Part shown: positions 49,860-58,914 of the stretch, one piece after another
Layout of the letters: the number at the start of each line of letters is the position of its first letter
Position numbering within the stretch: position 1 is the stretch's first letter
Source of the DNA: UBA9676 sp963730065
GTDB lineage: Bacteria > Actinomycetota > Actinomycetes > Streptosporangiales > Streptosporangiaceae
Direction of reading: 5' to 3'
Length of the DNA stretch: 64,000 nt
NCBI GenBank assembly: GCA_963730065.1
Contig: CAVSQL010000011.1
Coordinates: forward strand, 248,001-312,000
Made by a program: the position numbers and the translations under genes
Notes under the pieces: model-generated
Seen by the model: only the letters and a program-made list of their open reading frames with translations
Database searches by the model: none
What the model was told of the DNA's origin: nothing

Positions 49860-51090
49860 ATGAGTTGTATGACCGCCGACTACACCGATCCGCCGCCCGG
49901 CGACGACCTGGACCGCAGCGTGGACGGCATGCTGCGCATCCGGCGTGTGGTGATCGGGGTGCTGGCCACGGTCTTCCTGGCCCTGCCGGCGGTGGCGGTG
50001 TTCCGCCATCAGGGCCTCAGCGGGGATGCTGCCTTCCTGGTTCCCGGCACCGTGGTGTTCATCGTGCTGGTCAACCGGTGGGTACTGGTCAGAGTCCCGG
50101 TACCCGCTCATCGTCCGCTGCGGGACGAGGTCGTGCTGTGGGTGATCGTCGTGCTCGGCGTGGCCCTGTTCGTGGTGGGGCAGATGAACTGGCTGACCGC
50201 GCTGGCCATTGCCGCGGCGGGCGCCGGCCGGTTCGCGGCTACCCGTCCGCGGGCGGCCATCGGGGTGGCGGCGTGCGCGGCCGTGGGGATGGCGGTCAGC
50301 GTGTGGCACAACCTCGGCTACGGCGCCACGCTGGCGGCGATCGGGGTGCCGCTGCTGGGCGGCCTCCTCGCCTACAGCGCGGAGCGGCGCAACGTCCTGA
50401 TGTTCAAGCTGAACGAGGCCCGGGCCGAGCTGGCCAGGACGGCGGTCGCCGAGGAGCGGCTGCGGATCTCGCGTGACTTGCATGACCTGCTCGGGCACAG
50501 CCTGTCGCTGATCGCGCTCAAGGGCGAGCTGGCCGGGCGGATGATCGAATCGGACCCGCCACGGGCGGCGCGCGAGATCGCCGAGCTGGAGGCGGTCGCC
50601 CGCCGCTCGCTGGCCGAAGTGCGGCAGGCGGTGACCGGCTACCGGCAGCCGAGCCTGGCCGCCGAGCTCGCCGCGGCCCGCCGGATGCTGGCGTCGGCCG
50701 GCATCGACTGCCGGGTGGACGCCCCCACCTCCTATGACCTGCCGCCGGACGTGGACGCCCTGCTGGCGTGGACGGTCCGGGAGGCCAGCACCAACATCGT
50801 GCGCCACTCCGGCGCCCGGCACACCGGGATCACCGTCACGGTCACCGGCACCACCGCCAGTGCCGAGCTGGCCGACGACGGCGCCGGGGTTCCGGGTCCA
50901 GGTCACCGTCCCGCTCGCCGCGGACGGCCGTGATGACCGGCAGCGGCTCCCGGAGGGCACGGCCGGCGATGATGGCCGGCCGCCGGAGACGCGCCCGGCC
51001 GTCGCACCGGCCCCGGCCCGAGCCGACCCAGCAGCCCCAGCAACGGCCCGCTCAGCGGCCCCGGCAGCCCCAGGCGAGGTGCCCCGGTGA
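49860..51090 (+). pseudogene. DesK-like sensor histidine kinase, ATP-binding domain deleted in part
   Basis: About 358 residues reach a stop at 50933. Five to six TM helices (about 25-175) lead to the coiled region RRNVLMFKLNEARAELAR. The H box is RISRDLHDLLGHSLSLIALK and the N box WTVREASTNIVRHSGA; G1 is LADDGAGVP. Then the frame leaves family sequence. The G2 box (GNGLAG-like) is missing. The family's C-terminal sequence FRVQVTVPLAADG resumes in another frame and ends at 51090, overlapping the regulator's GTG by 4 bp. So roughly 25-30 residues, plus frame, were deleted between two GC-rich spots. Without G2 it should not phosphorylate. I chose ATG 49860 (GGAGG, 4 bp spacing). Confidence 0.75.
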
Positions 51091-51695
51091 GTGTGCGCAT
51101 CATGATCGCGGAGGACCAGACCATGGTCCGCCAGGCCCTGGTCACGCTGCTCGAACTGGAGCCCGACATCACCGTGGTGGCCGAGGCCGCCAGCGGGGAC
51201 GAGGCGATCGCCATGGCCCGCCGCTATCAGCCTGACGTGGCGCTGCTCGACATCGAGATGCCGGGGCCGGACGGGATCGAGGTCGCCCGTCAGCTCACCG
51301 GCGACGGGTTCGCCGGGAAGATCGTGATCGTCACCACCTTCGGCCGGCCGGGCTACCTGGCGGCGGCGATGACCGCCGGGGCCAGGGGGTTCCTGCTGAA
51401 GGACGCCCCGGCCGCCGAGCTGGCCACCGCGATCCGGCGGGTGCACGCCGGGGAGCGCGTCGTCGATCCGGCCCTGGCCGCCGCCGCGCTGGCCGAGGGC
51501 GCCAGCCCGCTGACCGCGCGCGAGGCCGAGGTGCTGGCCGCCGCGCGTGGGCACGCGTCCATCGCCGACCTGGCCGGGCGGCTGCACCTGTCCCAGGGGA
51601 CGGTCCGCAACCACCTGTCGGCCGCGATCCAGAAGCTGGGCGCCCGCAACCGCGCCGAAGCGGTCCAGATCGCCGAGCGGAAGGGCTGGCTCTGA
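51087..51695 (+). CDS. NarL/LuxR-family response regulator (DesR-like)
   Basis: 202 residues. The receiver has the acidic pocket IAEDQ, the phosphorylated Asp in VALLDIEMPGPDG (about 54) and the Lys in GFLLKDAPAAELA. The LuxR-type HTH is SPLTAREAEVLAAARGHASI then LSQGTVRNHLSAAIQKLG. It overlaps the remains of the kinase frame by 4 bp, the usual DesK/DesR coupling. With the kinase damaged, its phosphorylation may now depend on other donors. A candidate site ATGACATCTGTCAT lies upstream of the pair. Confidence 0.92.
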   Translation: MSVRIMIAEDQTMVRQALVTLLELEPDITVVAEAASGDEAIAMARRYQPDVALLDIEMPGPDGIEVARQLTGDGFAGKIVIVTTFGRPGYLAAAMTAGARGFLLKDAPAAELATAIRRVHAGERVVDPALAAAALAEGASPLTAREAEVLAAARGHASIADLAGRLHLSQGTVRNHLSAAIQKLGARNRAEAVQIAERKGWL

Positions 51696-51776
51696 CCCCG
51701 CCCGGCGGCCACCGCTGCCCGCGGTCCGGCCGGTAATTCGCTGGCGCCAGCCCACCGGTCTGGGTTAGCTGTCTGC

Positions 51777-52799
51777 ATGCATATCGAACGGTTCGACGTC
51801 GAGACCGACCGGGACCTGGTCCGCGCCTGTCACGAGATGTACGTGGCCGCGATGCCGGTGGATGTGCCGGGCGAGCCGCCGATGTCGGACCGCGCCTTCG
51901 CCGGCTGGCTGCGGCTGAGCTGGACCGAGGACCGTCCCCAGACGTGGCTGGCCCGGGACGGCGCCGGTACGCCCCGCGGCTTTTATGTGCTCACGCTGCC
52001 GGAGCGCGAGAACACCCACCTGGCCTACCTCGACCCAGTGGTCGGCCTGCCGTACCGGCGGCAGGGCATCGGCACCGCCCTCGTTAGGCATGCCGCGGAG
52101 CGGGCCCAGGAGGGGGGCCGCGTGACCCTGACCGCCGAGGCGACGCTGGGCTCACCGGGTGAGGCGTTCAGCCGGGCGCTCGGCGCCCGGGCGGGCCTGG
52201 CCGAGGCCAGCCGGGTGCTGCACGTGCGCACCATTGCCGACGGGCACCTGGCCCGCCTGCACGCCCGGGCGCAGGCGGCCGCGCACGGCTACTCTCTGCT
52301 GTCCTTTGCCGGCCCGACCCCGGAGGAGTACATCGAGCAGGTGGCCGCGCTCAACCAGGACGGGGAGGACGCGCCGCGCGACGCCGGGCACGAGGAGCAG
52401 CGCTGGGACGCGGCGCGGCTGCGGGCGGCCCAGCAGCGGGCCGCCGAGCAGGGCCTGCGCCACTACAGCGTGGCCGCCCGGGACGACCGCACCGGGGAGC
52501 TGGTGGCGATCACCCAGCTCCACGTCGACCCGCAGACGGCGGACTGGGGCCACCAGGAACTCACGGTGGTGGCCCGGGCGCACCGGGGCCACCGGCTCGG
52601 GCTGCTGGTCAAGGTGGCGATGCTGGAGCTGCTGGCCGGCCACGAGCCGCGCCTGGAGCGGATCGTCACCGGCAACGCCGACAGCAATGAGCACATGATC
52701 GCCATCAACACCGAGCTCGGCTACCAGCTCCTCGACCGCTGGCTGTCCTGGGAGCTGGCGGTCGCGGACGTGCTGGCGCTGCCCGCAGCCGCCCGGTGA
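51777..52799 (+). CDS. Tandem-GNAT N-acetyltransferase
   Basis: 340 residues with two GNAT folds. The first has the acetyl-CoA loop VGLPYRRQGIGTALVRHA (about 89-106). The second has the related ELTVVARAHRGHRLGLLVKVAM (about 262-283), followed by NADSNEHMIAINTELGY, the family's C-terminal strand with N-x-x-M-x-x-x-N. This MSHD-like double architecture is common in actinobacterial acetyltransferases, where usually one domain is active. The substrate is unknown. The last 95 bp are antisense to the 3' extension of era. The ATG start is clear; no strong ribosome binding site. Confidence 0.87.
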   Translation: MHIERFDVETDRDLVRACHEMYVAAMPVDVPGEPPMSDRAFAGWLRLSWTEDRPQTWLARDGAGTPRGFYVLTLPERENTHLAYLDPVVGLPYRRQGIGTALVRHAAERAQEGGRVTLTAEATLGSPGEAFSRALGARAGLAEASRVLHVRTIADGHLARLHARAQAAAHGYSLLSFAGPTPEEYIEQVAALNQDGEDAPRDAGHEEQRWDAARLRAAQQRAAEQGLRHYSVAARDDRTGELVAITQLHVDPQTADWGHQELTVVARAHRGHRLGLLVKVAMLELLAGHEPRLERIVTGNADSNEHMIAINTELGYQLLDRWLSWELAVADVLALPAAAR

Positions 52800-53727
52800 C
52801 GGCGGCTGCCGGGCCGGCTGAGTCGTAGAAGCCCAGCCGGCGCAGCTGCCGCGGATCCCGCTGCCAGTCCTTGGCTACCTTGATCCGCAGATCGAGGTAG
52901 ACCTTCGTGCCGAGCAGCGCCTCGATCTGCTGCCGCGCCCTGGTGCCGACCTCCTTCAGGCGGGCCCCCTTGGCGCCGATGACGATCGATTTCTGGCTGG
53001 ACCGCTCGACGAACATCTGCGCGTACACGTCGATGAGATCATTTCGGCCGGCCCGCGGCCCCATCTCCTCCACCACCACGGCGATGGAGTGCGGCAGTTC
53101 GTCCCTGACCCCCTCCAGGACCGCCTCGCGGATCAGCTCGGCGACCAGCACCTGCTCGGGCTCGTCAGTGAGCTCGCCCTCGGGGTAGAGCGGCTGCCCC
53201 GGGGGCAGGTGGGAGACCAGCACGTCGGCCAGCACACCGAGCTGGAAACCGGTCACCGCCGAGACCGGCACGATGTCCGCCCAGTCGCCGAGCTTGGCCA
53301 CCGCGGCCAGCTGCGCGGCCACCTGCTCGGGCCGGACCTGGTCGGTCTTGGTGATGATGGCCACCACCGGGGTCGTGCCGATGCCGCCGAGCTCGGTGGC
53401 CAGGTACCTGTCCCCGGGCCCGATCCGGTCCGGCGCCGGGACGCAGAACCCGATCACGTCGACCTCGGTCAGCGTGGACCGGGCCAGGCTGTCCAGCCGT
53501 TCCCCCAGCAGCGTGCGGGGCCGGTGCAGGCCGGGTGTGTCCACGATGACCAGCTGGGCGTCCGGCCGGTGCACGATCCCCCGGATCGCGCGCCGGGTGG
53601 TCTGCGGGCGGCTGCTGGTGATCGCGACCTTCGTGCCGACCAGCGCGTTCATCAGGGTGGACTTGCCGACGTTGGGCCGGCCGGCGAAGGCGGCAAAGCC
53701 CGACCTGAACCCCTCCTTCACCTCCAC
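52705..53727 (-). CDS. era: GTPase Era with a C-terminal extension
   Basis: 340 residues. The G1 motif is AGRPNVGKST (about 15-24). G2 TTRRAIRGIV, G3 DTPGL, G4 TKTDQV and the KH domain's IVIGAKGARLKEVG are all in place. The normal C-terminus RDPRQLRRLGF occurs, but the frame continues for about 40 residues rich in Ala, Pro and Arg, reading antisense through the last 95 bp of the GNAT gene. Era is essential for 16S rRNA maturation. The stop codon seems lost at about 52826. GTG 53727 has GGGAG 9 bases upstream. Confidence 0.93.
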   Translation of the reverse strand: MEVKEGFRSGFAAFAGRPNVGKSTLMNALVGTKVAITSSRPQTTRRAIRGIVHRPDAQLVIVDTPGLHRPRTLLGERLDSLARSTLTEVDVIGFCVPAPDRIGPGDRYLATELGGIGTTPVVAIITKTDQVRPEQVAAQLAAVAKLGDWADIVPVSAVTGFQLGVLADVLVSHLPPGQPLYPEGELTDEPEQVLVAELIREAVLEGVRDELPHSIAVVVEEMGPRAGRNDLIDVYAQMFVERSSQKSIVIGAKGARLKEVGTRARQQIEALLGTKVYLDLRIKVAKDWQRDPRQLRRLGFYDSAGPAAAVTGRLRAAPARPRPPAPRTASGRGAGSRARC

Positions 53728-53757
53728 CCGACGATTCTCCCGCACGCTGGCCGCCCG

Positions 53758-54720
53758 TCACGCCAGCCAGCGCAGCCAGGTGCCGTGAGTGTCGGCGGTG
53801 GCCAGCAGCGTGCGGCCGTCCCGGACGAGCTGGAACGACGCTTCGCCGGGGGCCAGGACCGGGACATCCGGCGCCACGTCGTTGGACAGCCAGACCGCGT
53901 CCAGGCCGCGGACGGTCTCGGCGAACTGCCGTCGCTCGGCGGCGCTGAGATAGCCCAGCACCGCCGAATGGTAGATCACGAGCGTCGCGCCGGGCGGCGC
54001 CTGCCGGGCCAGCGCCGGCAGGTCGGTCAGCAGATCGCCACGGTGCACGGCCGGGGGGTCACGCCGCGCCGTGGCTACCGCGCCCGCCAACCGCTGGCCG
54101 CGGCCGCGTTCGCCCGGCCACAGCAGGCAGCGAAGCCAGCGGACGTCGTCGTCGCTGGTGACGTCCAGCGGGTTGAGATCGAGGCCGGCCCGCCACCGCA
54201 CGTCGGGCACCCGCCCCGGCAGCGGCACCGGCCCGCGCGGCTCGCACCGCAGCACCGGCGCCCGCGGATCGGTGCCGGTGATCCGGTGCCCCGCGTAGTC
54301 ATAGGAGTAACGGTCGGGCAGCAGCGTCAGCCCGGCGCTCGCGCCGACCTCCAGCAGCGCCAGCGGCTGCGGGAGCAGCATCAGCGCCGGCAGCAGGCTC
54401 GTGCAGCGGGCCGGCTCGTTCGTCTGGGTCCGCCGGGCCTGGATGACCGCGGCCAGCTCCGGCCCGCGGCCGGCCACCAGCGCCCGGAGTGAGGCGATGC
54501 CGGCGGGCCGCCCCAGCAGGTACCGCGCGGCGGCGAAGAGCAGGTTCGGCTGCCGCTTGGCCGGCGGCAGGGCGGCGAGAAACGCCAGTACGGCCGGATC
54601 GCCGGCGACCTCGGCGGCCAGGACCTCGTAGGCCCGTGAGCGTCCCCGCGCCTCCTGCCGGGAGAACGCCAGGTAGTTCTCCCCGATGCTGAGCGACAGA
54701 TCATGACCGGCCAGGGACAT
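53758..54720 (-). CDS. DUF2332 family protein
   Basis: 320 residues. Characteristic blocks are AFLAALPPAKRQPNLLFAAA, then LLPALMLLPQPLALLEVGASA, containing the SAM-like E-V-G-x-S-A-G-L motif (about 121-127), and VWLSNDVAPDVP near the end. The fold is thought to be methyltransferase-like, but no reaction is known. It lies between era and the cdd-like gene, an insertion in the otherwise conserved block. ATG 54720. GC3 bias supports coding throughout. Confidence 0.85.
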   Translation of the reverse strand: MSLAGHDLSLSIGENYLAFSRQEARGRSRAYEVLAAEVAGDPAVLAFLAALPPAKRQPNLLFAAARYLLGRPAGIASLRALVAGRGPELAAVIQARRTQTNEPARCTSLLPALMLLPQPLALLEVGASAGLTLLPDRYSYDYAGHRITGTDPRAPVLRCEPRGPVPLPGRVPDVRWRAGLDLNPLDVTSDDDVRWLRCLLWPGERGRGQRLAGAVATARRDPPAVHRGDLLTDLPALARQAPPGATLVIYHSAVLGYLSAAERRQFAETVRGLDAVWLSNDVAPDVPVLAPGEASFQLVRDGRTLLATADTHGTWLRWLA

Positions 54721-54790
54721 ACCCGCAACGGTAGCCGGGGCCGGTGCAGTGGTGGCGGTGGGCGCTCACCCGGCGGTCACGGCCGCGCCG

Positions 54791-55129
54791 TCAGGGGGTC
54801 AGCGTGCCCCGGATGGCGCCGTTCGTTCCGACGTGGAAGACCACCGCCGCCGGCCCGACGTCCCGCACCACCGCCAGATCGCCAGGATCGGGGGCGTCGG
54901 CGTCGCTGACCAGGGCCGCCGCTTCCAGGACCGCGGCCCCGCTGGACACCGCCATCGCCACGGCCAGGCGCAACGCCGACAGCCGCAGCGACGGCAGGTT
55001 CACCGCGGCCGCGGCATAGGTCCGGCCGGTCTCGTCCCGGACCGCCGCGCCCTCGGCCGCCGCGACCCGGGCCCGTGCGGAACGCGCCAGCGTGATGATC
55101 TTCTCGTCTTCCGTGCCGGGGTGGCTCAC
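54791..55129 (-). CDS. Cytidine-deaminase-like protein lacking the catalytic motif
   Basis: 112 residues from GTG 55129; the frame extends to 55192. The fold pattern VRDETGRTYAAAAVNLPSLRL and ALRLAVAMAVSSGAAVLEAA follows the small cytidine deaminase fold. But the H-A-E zinc motif and the PCxxC cysteines are absent. In most actinobacteria a similar shortened cdd-like gene lies between the CBS hemolysin gene and era, as here, so it is a conserved non-enzymatic relative, not a new loss. Role unknown. Confidence 0.8.
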   Translation of the reverse strand: MSHPGTEDEKIITLARSARARVAAAEGAAVRDETGRTYAAAAVNLPSLRLSALRLAVAMAVSSGAAVLEAAALVSDADAPDPGDLAVVRDVGPAAVVFHVGTNGAIRGTLTP

Positions 55130-55254
55130 GGCGCAGATTCTAGACGAGCACCTTTCGCACATTCCGGTCATTCCGCCGCCCGGTTTTGTCAAGAATGGGA
55201 CACCAGTGAAGGAACCGCCCGGACGCGCCGGGCGGGCACGGTGGGGCAGAACAG

Positions 55255-56559
55255 CTAGTGGCCGTTCCTGGACTGCCCCTCCGGGTCGGCCGCCTTGCCG
55301 CCCGGCGTGTCCGCCTCCACGGTCACCGTGCCGATCCGGTTCCGCCGGCCTTCCAGGCTCTCCGCGGTCAGCGTCAGCCCGGCCACGGTGGCGACCGACC
55401 CGGCGATCGGCACCCGGCCGAGCGCGTAGGCGAGCAGGCCACCCACCGTCTCCACGTCCTCGGCGTCGATGCTGACCCCGAACAGCTCCTCCAGGTCGGT
55501 CACGGGGAGCCGGGCCGTCACCCGGGCCCGCCCGGGCGCCAGCCAGTCCACGGTCGGCTGCTCCTGGTCGTACTCGTCGGTGATCTCGCCGACGATCTCC
55601 TCCAGGATGTCCTCGATGGTGACCAGGCCGGCCGTCCCCCCGTACTCGTCGATGACGATCGCGAGGTGAATCTGGCGCGCCTGCATGTCCCGCAGCAGCG
55701 CGTCCACCGGCTTGCTCTCGGGAACGAACGTGGCCGGCCGCATCACCGACTCGACCTTGGCCGCCGATTCGCTGTCCCGGTTCTTCTCGGTGTGCTCCAC
55801 CAGGTCCTTGAGGTAGGCGATCCCGATCACGTCGTCCTCGTTCTCGCCGGCCACGGGAATCCGTGAGAAACCGCTGCGCAGGGCGAGCGAGAGCGCCTGC
55901 CGGACGGTCTTGCCGCGCTCGACGAAGACCATGTCGGTGCGGGGGACCATGACCTCGCGGGCGATGGTCTCGCCCAGCTCGAACACCGACTGCATCATCG
56001 CGCTCTCGCCGGGCTCGATCACCCGCCGCTGTTCCAGCAGGTCCACCAGGCCCCGCAGCTCCTCCTCGGAGGCCCGGGCGCCGTCCCGGGAGCCGCGGCC
56101 CGGGGTGAGCGCGCTGCCGACCGCGAGCAGCACCCGCGGCAGCGGGCCGAGCAACCGCACCACCGGGTAGAGGACACCAGCGGCGGCGACCGCGAGCCGC
56201 CCCTCGTGCCGGCGGCTCAGCATCCGGGGAGCGATCCCGGCCACCAGGTACAGCACCGCCGCCATCACGGCCACCGCGATGAGGAACGTCCGCCAGTCAG
56301 AGCCCAGCCAGTGCAGCAGCGCCGCCGTCACCAGGACCGTCGCGGCTGTCTCACAGCAGATCTGGACCAGCAGCAGCACGCTCAGGTAGACCGGCGCGTC
56401 GGCCAGCACGGCCGGGAGCCGCCCGATCCCGCGCCCCTCCCGGGCCCGGGTCAGCTCCCTGGCACCCGCGCGGGAGATGCGGATGAAGGCGACCTCGGTG
56501 GCGACGCACAGCCCGGCCAGCAACGTGAGCACCAGAGCGGCGGCAACCAGCCACGCCAT
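55255..56559 (-). CDS. CBS-domain hemolysin/CorC-type membrane protein
   Basis: 434 residues. The N-terminal DUF21/CNNM domain has about four TM helices (LTLLAGLCVATEVAFIRISR onward). Two CBS domains follow: VMVPRTDMVFVERGKTVRQA and MRPATFVPESKPVDALLRDM. The CorC-HlyC domain at the end has RLPVTDLEELFGV. Members handle Mg/Co efflux or act as membrane regulators; true hemolytic activity is doubtful. It begins 7 bp after ybeY, and the two are likely coupled. Confidence 0.92.
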   Translation of the reverse strand: MAWLVAAALVLTLLAGLCVATEVAFIRISRAGARELTRAREGRGIGRLPAVLADAPVYLSVLLLVQICCETAATVLVTAALLHWLGSDWRTFLIAVAVMAAVLYLVAGIAPRMLSRRHEGRLAVAAAGVLYPVVRLLGPLPRVLLAVGSALTPGRGSRDGARASEEELRGLVDLLEQRRVIEPGESAMMQSVFELGETIAREVMVPRTDMVFVERGKTVRQALSLALRSGFSRIPVAGENEDDVIGIAYLKDLVEHTEKNRDSESAAKVESVMRPATFVPESKPVDALLRDMQARQIHLAIVIDEYGGTAGLVTIEDILEEIVGEITDEYDQEQPTVDWLAPGRARVTARLPVTDLEELFGVSIDAEDVETVGGLLAYALGRVPIAGSVATVAGLTLTAESLEGRRNRIGTVTVEADTPGGKAADPEGQSRNGH

Positions 56560-56566
56560 CGCAGCA

Positions 56567-57085
56567 TCACCCGGATTCGTCCTGCGCCTCCGGATCCTGG
56601 CCGGCGGCGTGCACGGCACGCCAGGCGCCCAGGAGCCGGTCCTGCAGCCCGAACATCGTGGCATGTTCGTCCGGGTCGGCGTGATCATATCCGAGCAGGT
56701 GCAGGATGCCGTGGGTGCACAGCATCTCCAGCTCGTCCGCGACCGGGTGCCGCGCCGCCCGCGCCTGCTCGGTGGCGACCTCCGGGCACAGCACCACGTC
56801 ACCGATCAGCCACGGCACCGCACCCGGCTCATCGGCGCGGTCGGCGCGGTCGCTCCCGGGCGGCGGCGGCCTCAGCTCGTCCATCGGGAAGGACAGGACG
56901 TCGGTCGGCCCGGGCTCACCGAGCCAGCGCTGGTGCAGGTCGGCCATGGTGGCCGTATCCACCAGCAAAACGGACAGCTCCGCGAGCGGGTGGATGCGCA
57001 TGGTGTCGAGCACGTACCGGGCCAGGGCCGCCAGGGCAGGCTCGTCCACCTTGATCCCCGACTCGTTGGCGACCTCGATGCTCAC
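56567..57085 (-). CDS. ybeY: Endoribonuclease YbeY
   Basis: 172 residues. The zinc motif HGILHLLGYDHADPDEH (H-G-x-L-H-L-x-G-Y-D-H, about 131-147) is complete. TDVLSFPMDE is the conserved substrate-side strand. An Asp/Arg-rich, Pro-rich insertion follows it (about 76-92). It matures 16S rRNA and helps ribosome quality control. It starts with GTG 57085, 16 bp after phoH, and precedes the CBS hemolysin gene. Confidence 0.93.
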   Translation of the reverse strand: MSIEVANESGIKVDEPALAALARYVLDTMRIHPLAELSVLLVDTATMADLHQRWLGEPGPTDVLSFPMDELRPPPPGSDRADRADEPGAVPWLIGDVVLCPEVATEQARAARHPVADELEMLCTHGILHLLGYDHADPDEHATMFGLQDRLLGAWRAVHAAGQDPEAQDESG

Positions 57086-57100
57086 GCTGTGGCCGCCGTC

Positions 57101-58243
57101 TTACTGCGCACGGTGGCCGACGTCGCGGGAGGCGCCAGCCCCGCGGCCCCCGGCGCGCTGCCCGCGGTCACGGTCACCGTCCCGGCGCCCGTTGCCCGGC
57201 ACCCGCCCGGAGCCGGCCCGGTTGCGCGCGTCATAGGCTTCGTAAGCGTTGACGATGTCGCTGACCAGCCGGTGCCGGACCACGTCGTGGCTGTTCAGCC
57301 GCGCGAAGTAGATGTCCTCCACGCCGTCGAGGACCTCCTGGACCAGCTGCAGGCCGCTGGCCTGGCTGCCGGGCAGGTCTATCTGGGTGACGTCGCCGTT
57401 CACCACGATCCGGGAGCCGAAGCCCAGCCGGGTGAGGAACATCTTCATCTGCTCGGCGGAGGTGTTCTGGGCCTCGTCCAGGATGATGAACGAATCGTTG
57501 AGCGTCCGGCCGCGCATGTAGGCCAGCGGCGCGACCTCGATCGTGCCGGCGGCCATCAGCCGGGGTATCGACTCCGGGTCGAGCATGTCGTGCAGCGCGT
57601 CGTACAGCGGCCGCAGGTACGGGTCGATCTTCTCGTACAGCGTGCCGGGCAGGAAGCCAAGACGCTCCCCCGCCTCCACCGCCGGCCGGGTGAGGATGAT
57701 CCGGGTCACCTCCTTGGCCTGCAGCGCCTTGACCGCCTTGGCCATCGCCAGGTAGGTCTTACCGGTCCCGGCCGGCCCGATGCAGAAGACGATCGTGTGC
57801 TGGTCGATGGCATCCACGTACCGCTTCTGGTTGAGCGTCTTGGGGCGGATCGTGCGGCCGCGGGACGACAGGATGTCGAGCGTCAGCACCTCCGCCGGGC
57901 GGACACCTGATTTGCGGCGGAGCATGGGCACGATCCGCTCCACCGCGGCGGCCGTGAGCTCCGCGCCCCCGGCGAGCAGCGCGGTGAGTTCCTCGAACAG
58001 CTCAGCGACCAGGGCTGTCTCCGCCGGTGCGCCGGAGATCGTGATCTCGTTGCCCCGGACATGGATGTCGGCGTCGAACGAGTCTTCGATCACCCGCAGC
58101 AGCTCGTCGCCGGACCCCAGCAGGCTGACCATCGAATGATCATCGGGAATGATGACCTTGACCTGGGTGGGCTCGCCGGCCGGTGAGCCGGGGGGAGTTT
58201 CCCCGCGGGTGCGGTTCCGGGGATCGCCGGACGTGTCTGTCAA
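57101..58243 (-). CDS. phoH: PhoH-like ATPase
   Basis: 380 residues. A KH-like N-terminal part holds IHVRGNEITISG. The ATPase has Walker A FCIGPAGTGKTYLAMAKAVK (about 150-158) and Walker B SFIILDEAQNTSAEQM. Sequences RILTRPAVEAGERLGFLPG and VVNGDVTQIDLPG are family marks. The C-tail is Arg/Gly/Asp-rich, unstructured and unusual for length. TTG 58243 has GGAG 8 bases upstream and is my preferred start; GTG 58267 has none. It probably acts with YbeY on RNA. Confidence 0.92.
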   Translation of the reverse strand: MTDTSGDPRNRTRGETPPGSPAGEPTQVKVIIPDDHSMVSLLGSGDELLRVIEDSFDADIHVRGNEITISGAPAETALVAELFEELTALLAGGAELTAAAVERIVPMLRRKSGVRPAEVLTLDILSSRGRTIRPKTLNQKRYVDAIDQHTIVFCIGPAGTGKTYLAMAKAVKALQAKEVTRIILTRPAVEAGERLGFLPGTLYEKIDPYLRPLYDALHDMLDPESIPRLMAAGTIEVAPLAYMRGRTLNDSFIILDEAQNTSAEQMKMFLTRLGFGSRIVVNGDVTQIDLPGSQASGLQLVQEVLDGVEDIYFARLNSHDVVRHRLVSDIVNAYEAYDARNRAGSGRVPGNGRRDGDRDRGQRAGGRGAGASRDVGHRAQ

Positions 58244-58310
58244 TTCGCTGTCTCCGAAGGGGCACACCCGTGTGCCCGCGGTCGCATGGCCCCCATGCTA
58301 TCCGCGCGGT

Positions 58311-58655
58311 TCAGCCTGGTGGCCAGCCGAGCGGCCGGCCGCCGAGGAGATGGGCGTGGGCGTGGAACACCGTCTGCCCGGCCTGCGGCCCGGTGTTGAA
58401 GACCACCCGGTACCCGGTCTCGCTTACCCCTTCGTCCTCAGCGACCTTGTGCGCCAGGGCCGCCACCTCGTCCAGCAGGCCGTCGTCGGCCGCGGCGAGG
58501 GCGGCCAGATCGGGGATGTGCTCCTTCGGTATGACCAGCACATGGGTGGGTGCCTGGGGGTTGATGTCACGGAACGCAAGGGCGCGAGCCGTCTCGGCCA
58601 CTCGCTGGGCCGGGACGTCGCCCGCGACGATCCCGCAGAAAAGGCAATCCGCCAC
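58311..58655 (-). CDS. HIT-family nucleotide hydrolase/transferase
   Basis: 114 residues. The histidine triad VFHAHAHLLGG (H-x-H-x-H, about 95-105) sits at the C-terminus. CLFCGIVAGDVPAQRV opens the protein, with DINPQAPTHVLVIPKEHI. This is an HinT-like purine-nucleoside phosphoramidase by length and motif. The GTG start. It lies upstream of phoH in the conserved block, about 70 bp apart, and it may be in the same transcript. Confidence 0.9.
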   Translation of the reverse strand: MADCLFCGIVAGDVPAQRVAETARALAFRDINPQAPTHVLVIPKEHIPDLAALAAADDGLLDEVAALAHKVAEDEGVSETGYRVVFNTGPQAGQTVFHAHAHLLGGRPLGWPPG

Positions 58656-58872
58656 GGAGCGATCTTAGCTTGTTACCCCCCGAACAGACCGCCGCCGGAT
58701 ATGGTGGCATGGTTGCGAATCCTCGGCGCACGCCCCTACTGCGCATGGAACATGCAGACAGCTTCTCCCGCGCAACGGATGCGTCGCCCGGATCGGGTAC
58801 GTCACAGGCGCCTGCGCCTGGATGGAAGAGTTCTAGGGGTGGGTTCGTTGAGATCAGGCTGCCGGCATGGGC

Positions 58873-58914
58873 GCGGTGCGCAATTTTGATATGGCGGTGC
58901 GCAATTTTGATATG
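58873..58914 (+). repeat. Perfect 21-bp tandem repeat at the start of the third sigma gene
   Basis: The unit 58873-58893 is repeated exactly at 58894-58914. Each holds a TGCGCAATTTTGATATG core that is far more AT-rich than its surroundings. The length is seven codons, and a frame from 58867 would translate it as AVRNFDM twice; the second ATG (58912) is the likely true start. It may be a doubled operator or promoter element, or a replication slip. Confidence 0.85.

Noticed and set aside
49689..51755. 688-residue leftward frame opposite the kinase/regulator pair
   Set aside because: It is antisense to recognisable kinase and LuxR-type regulator domains and has no domain itself.
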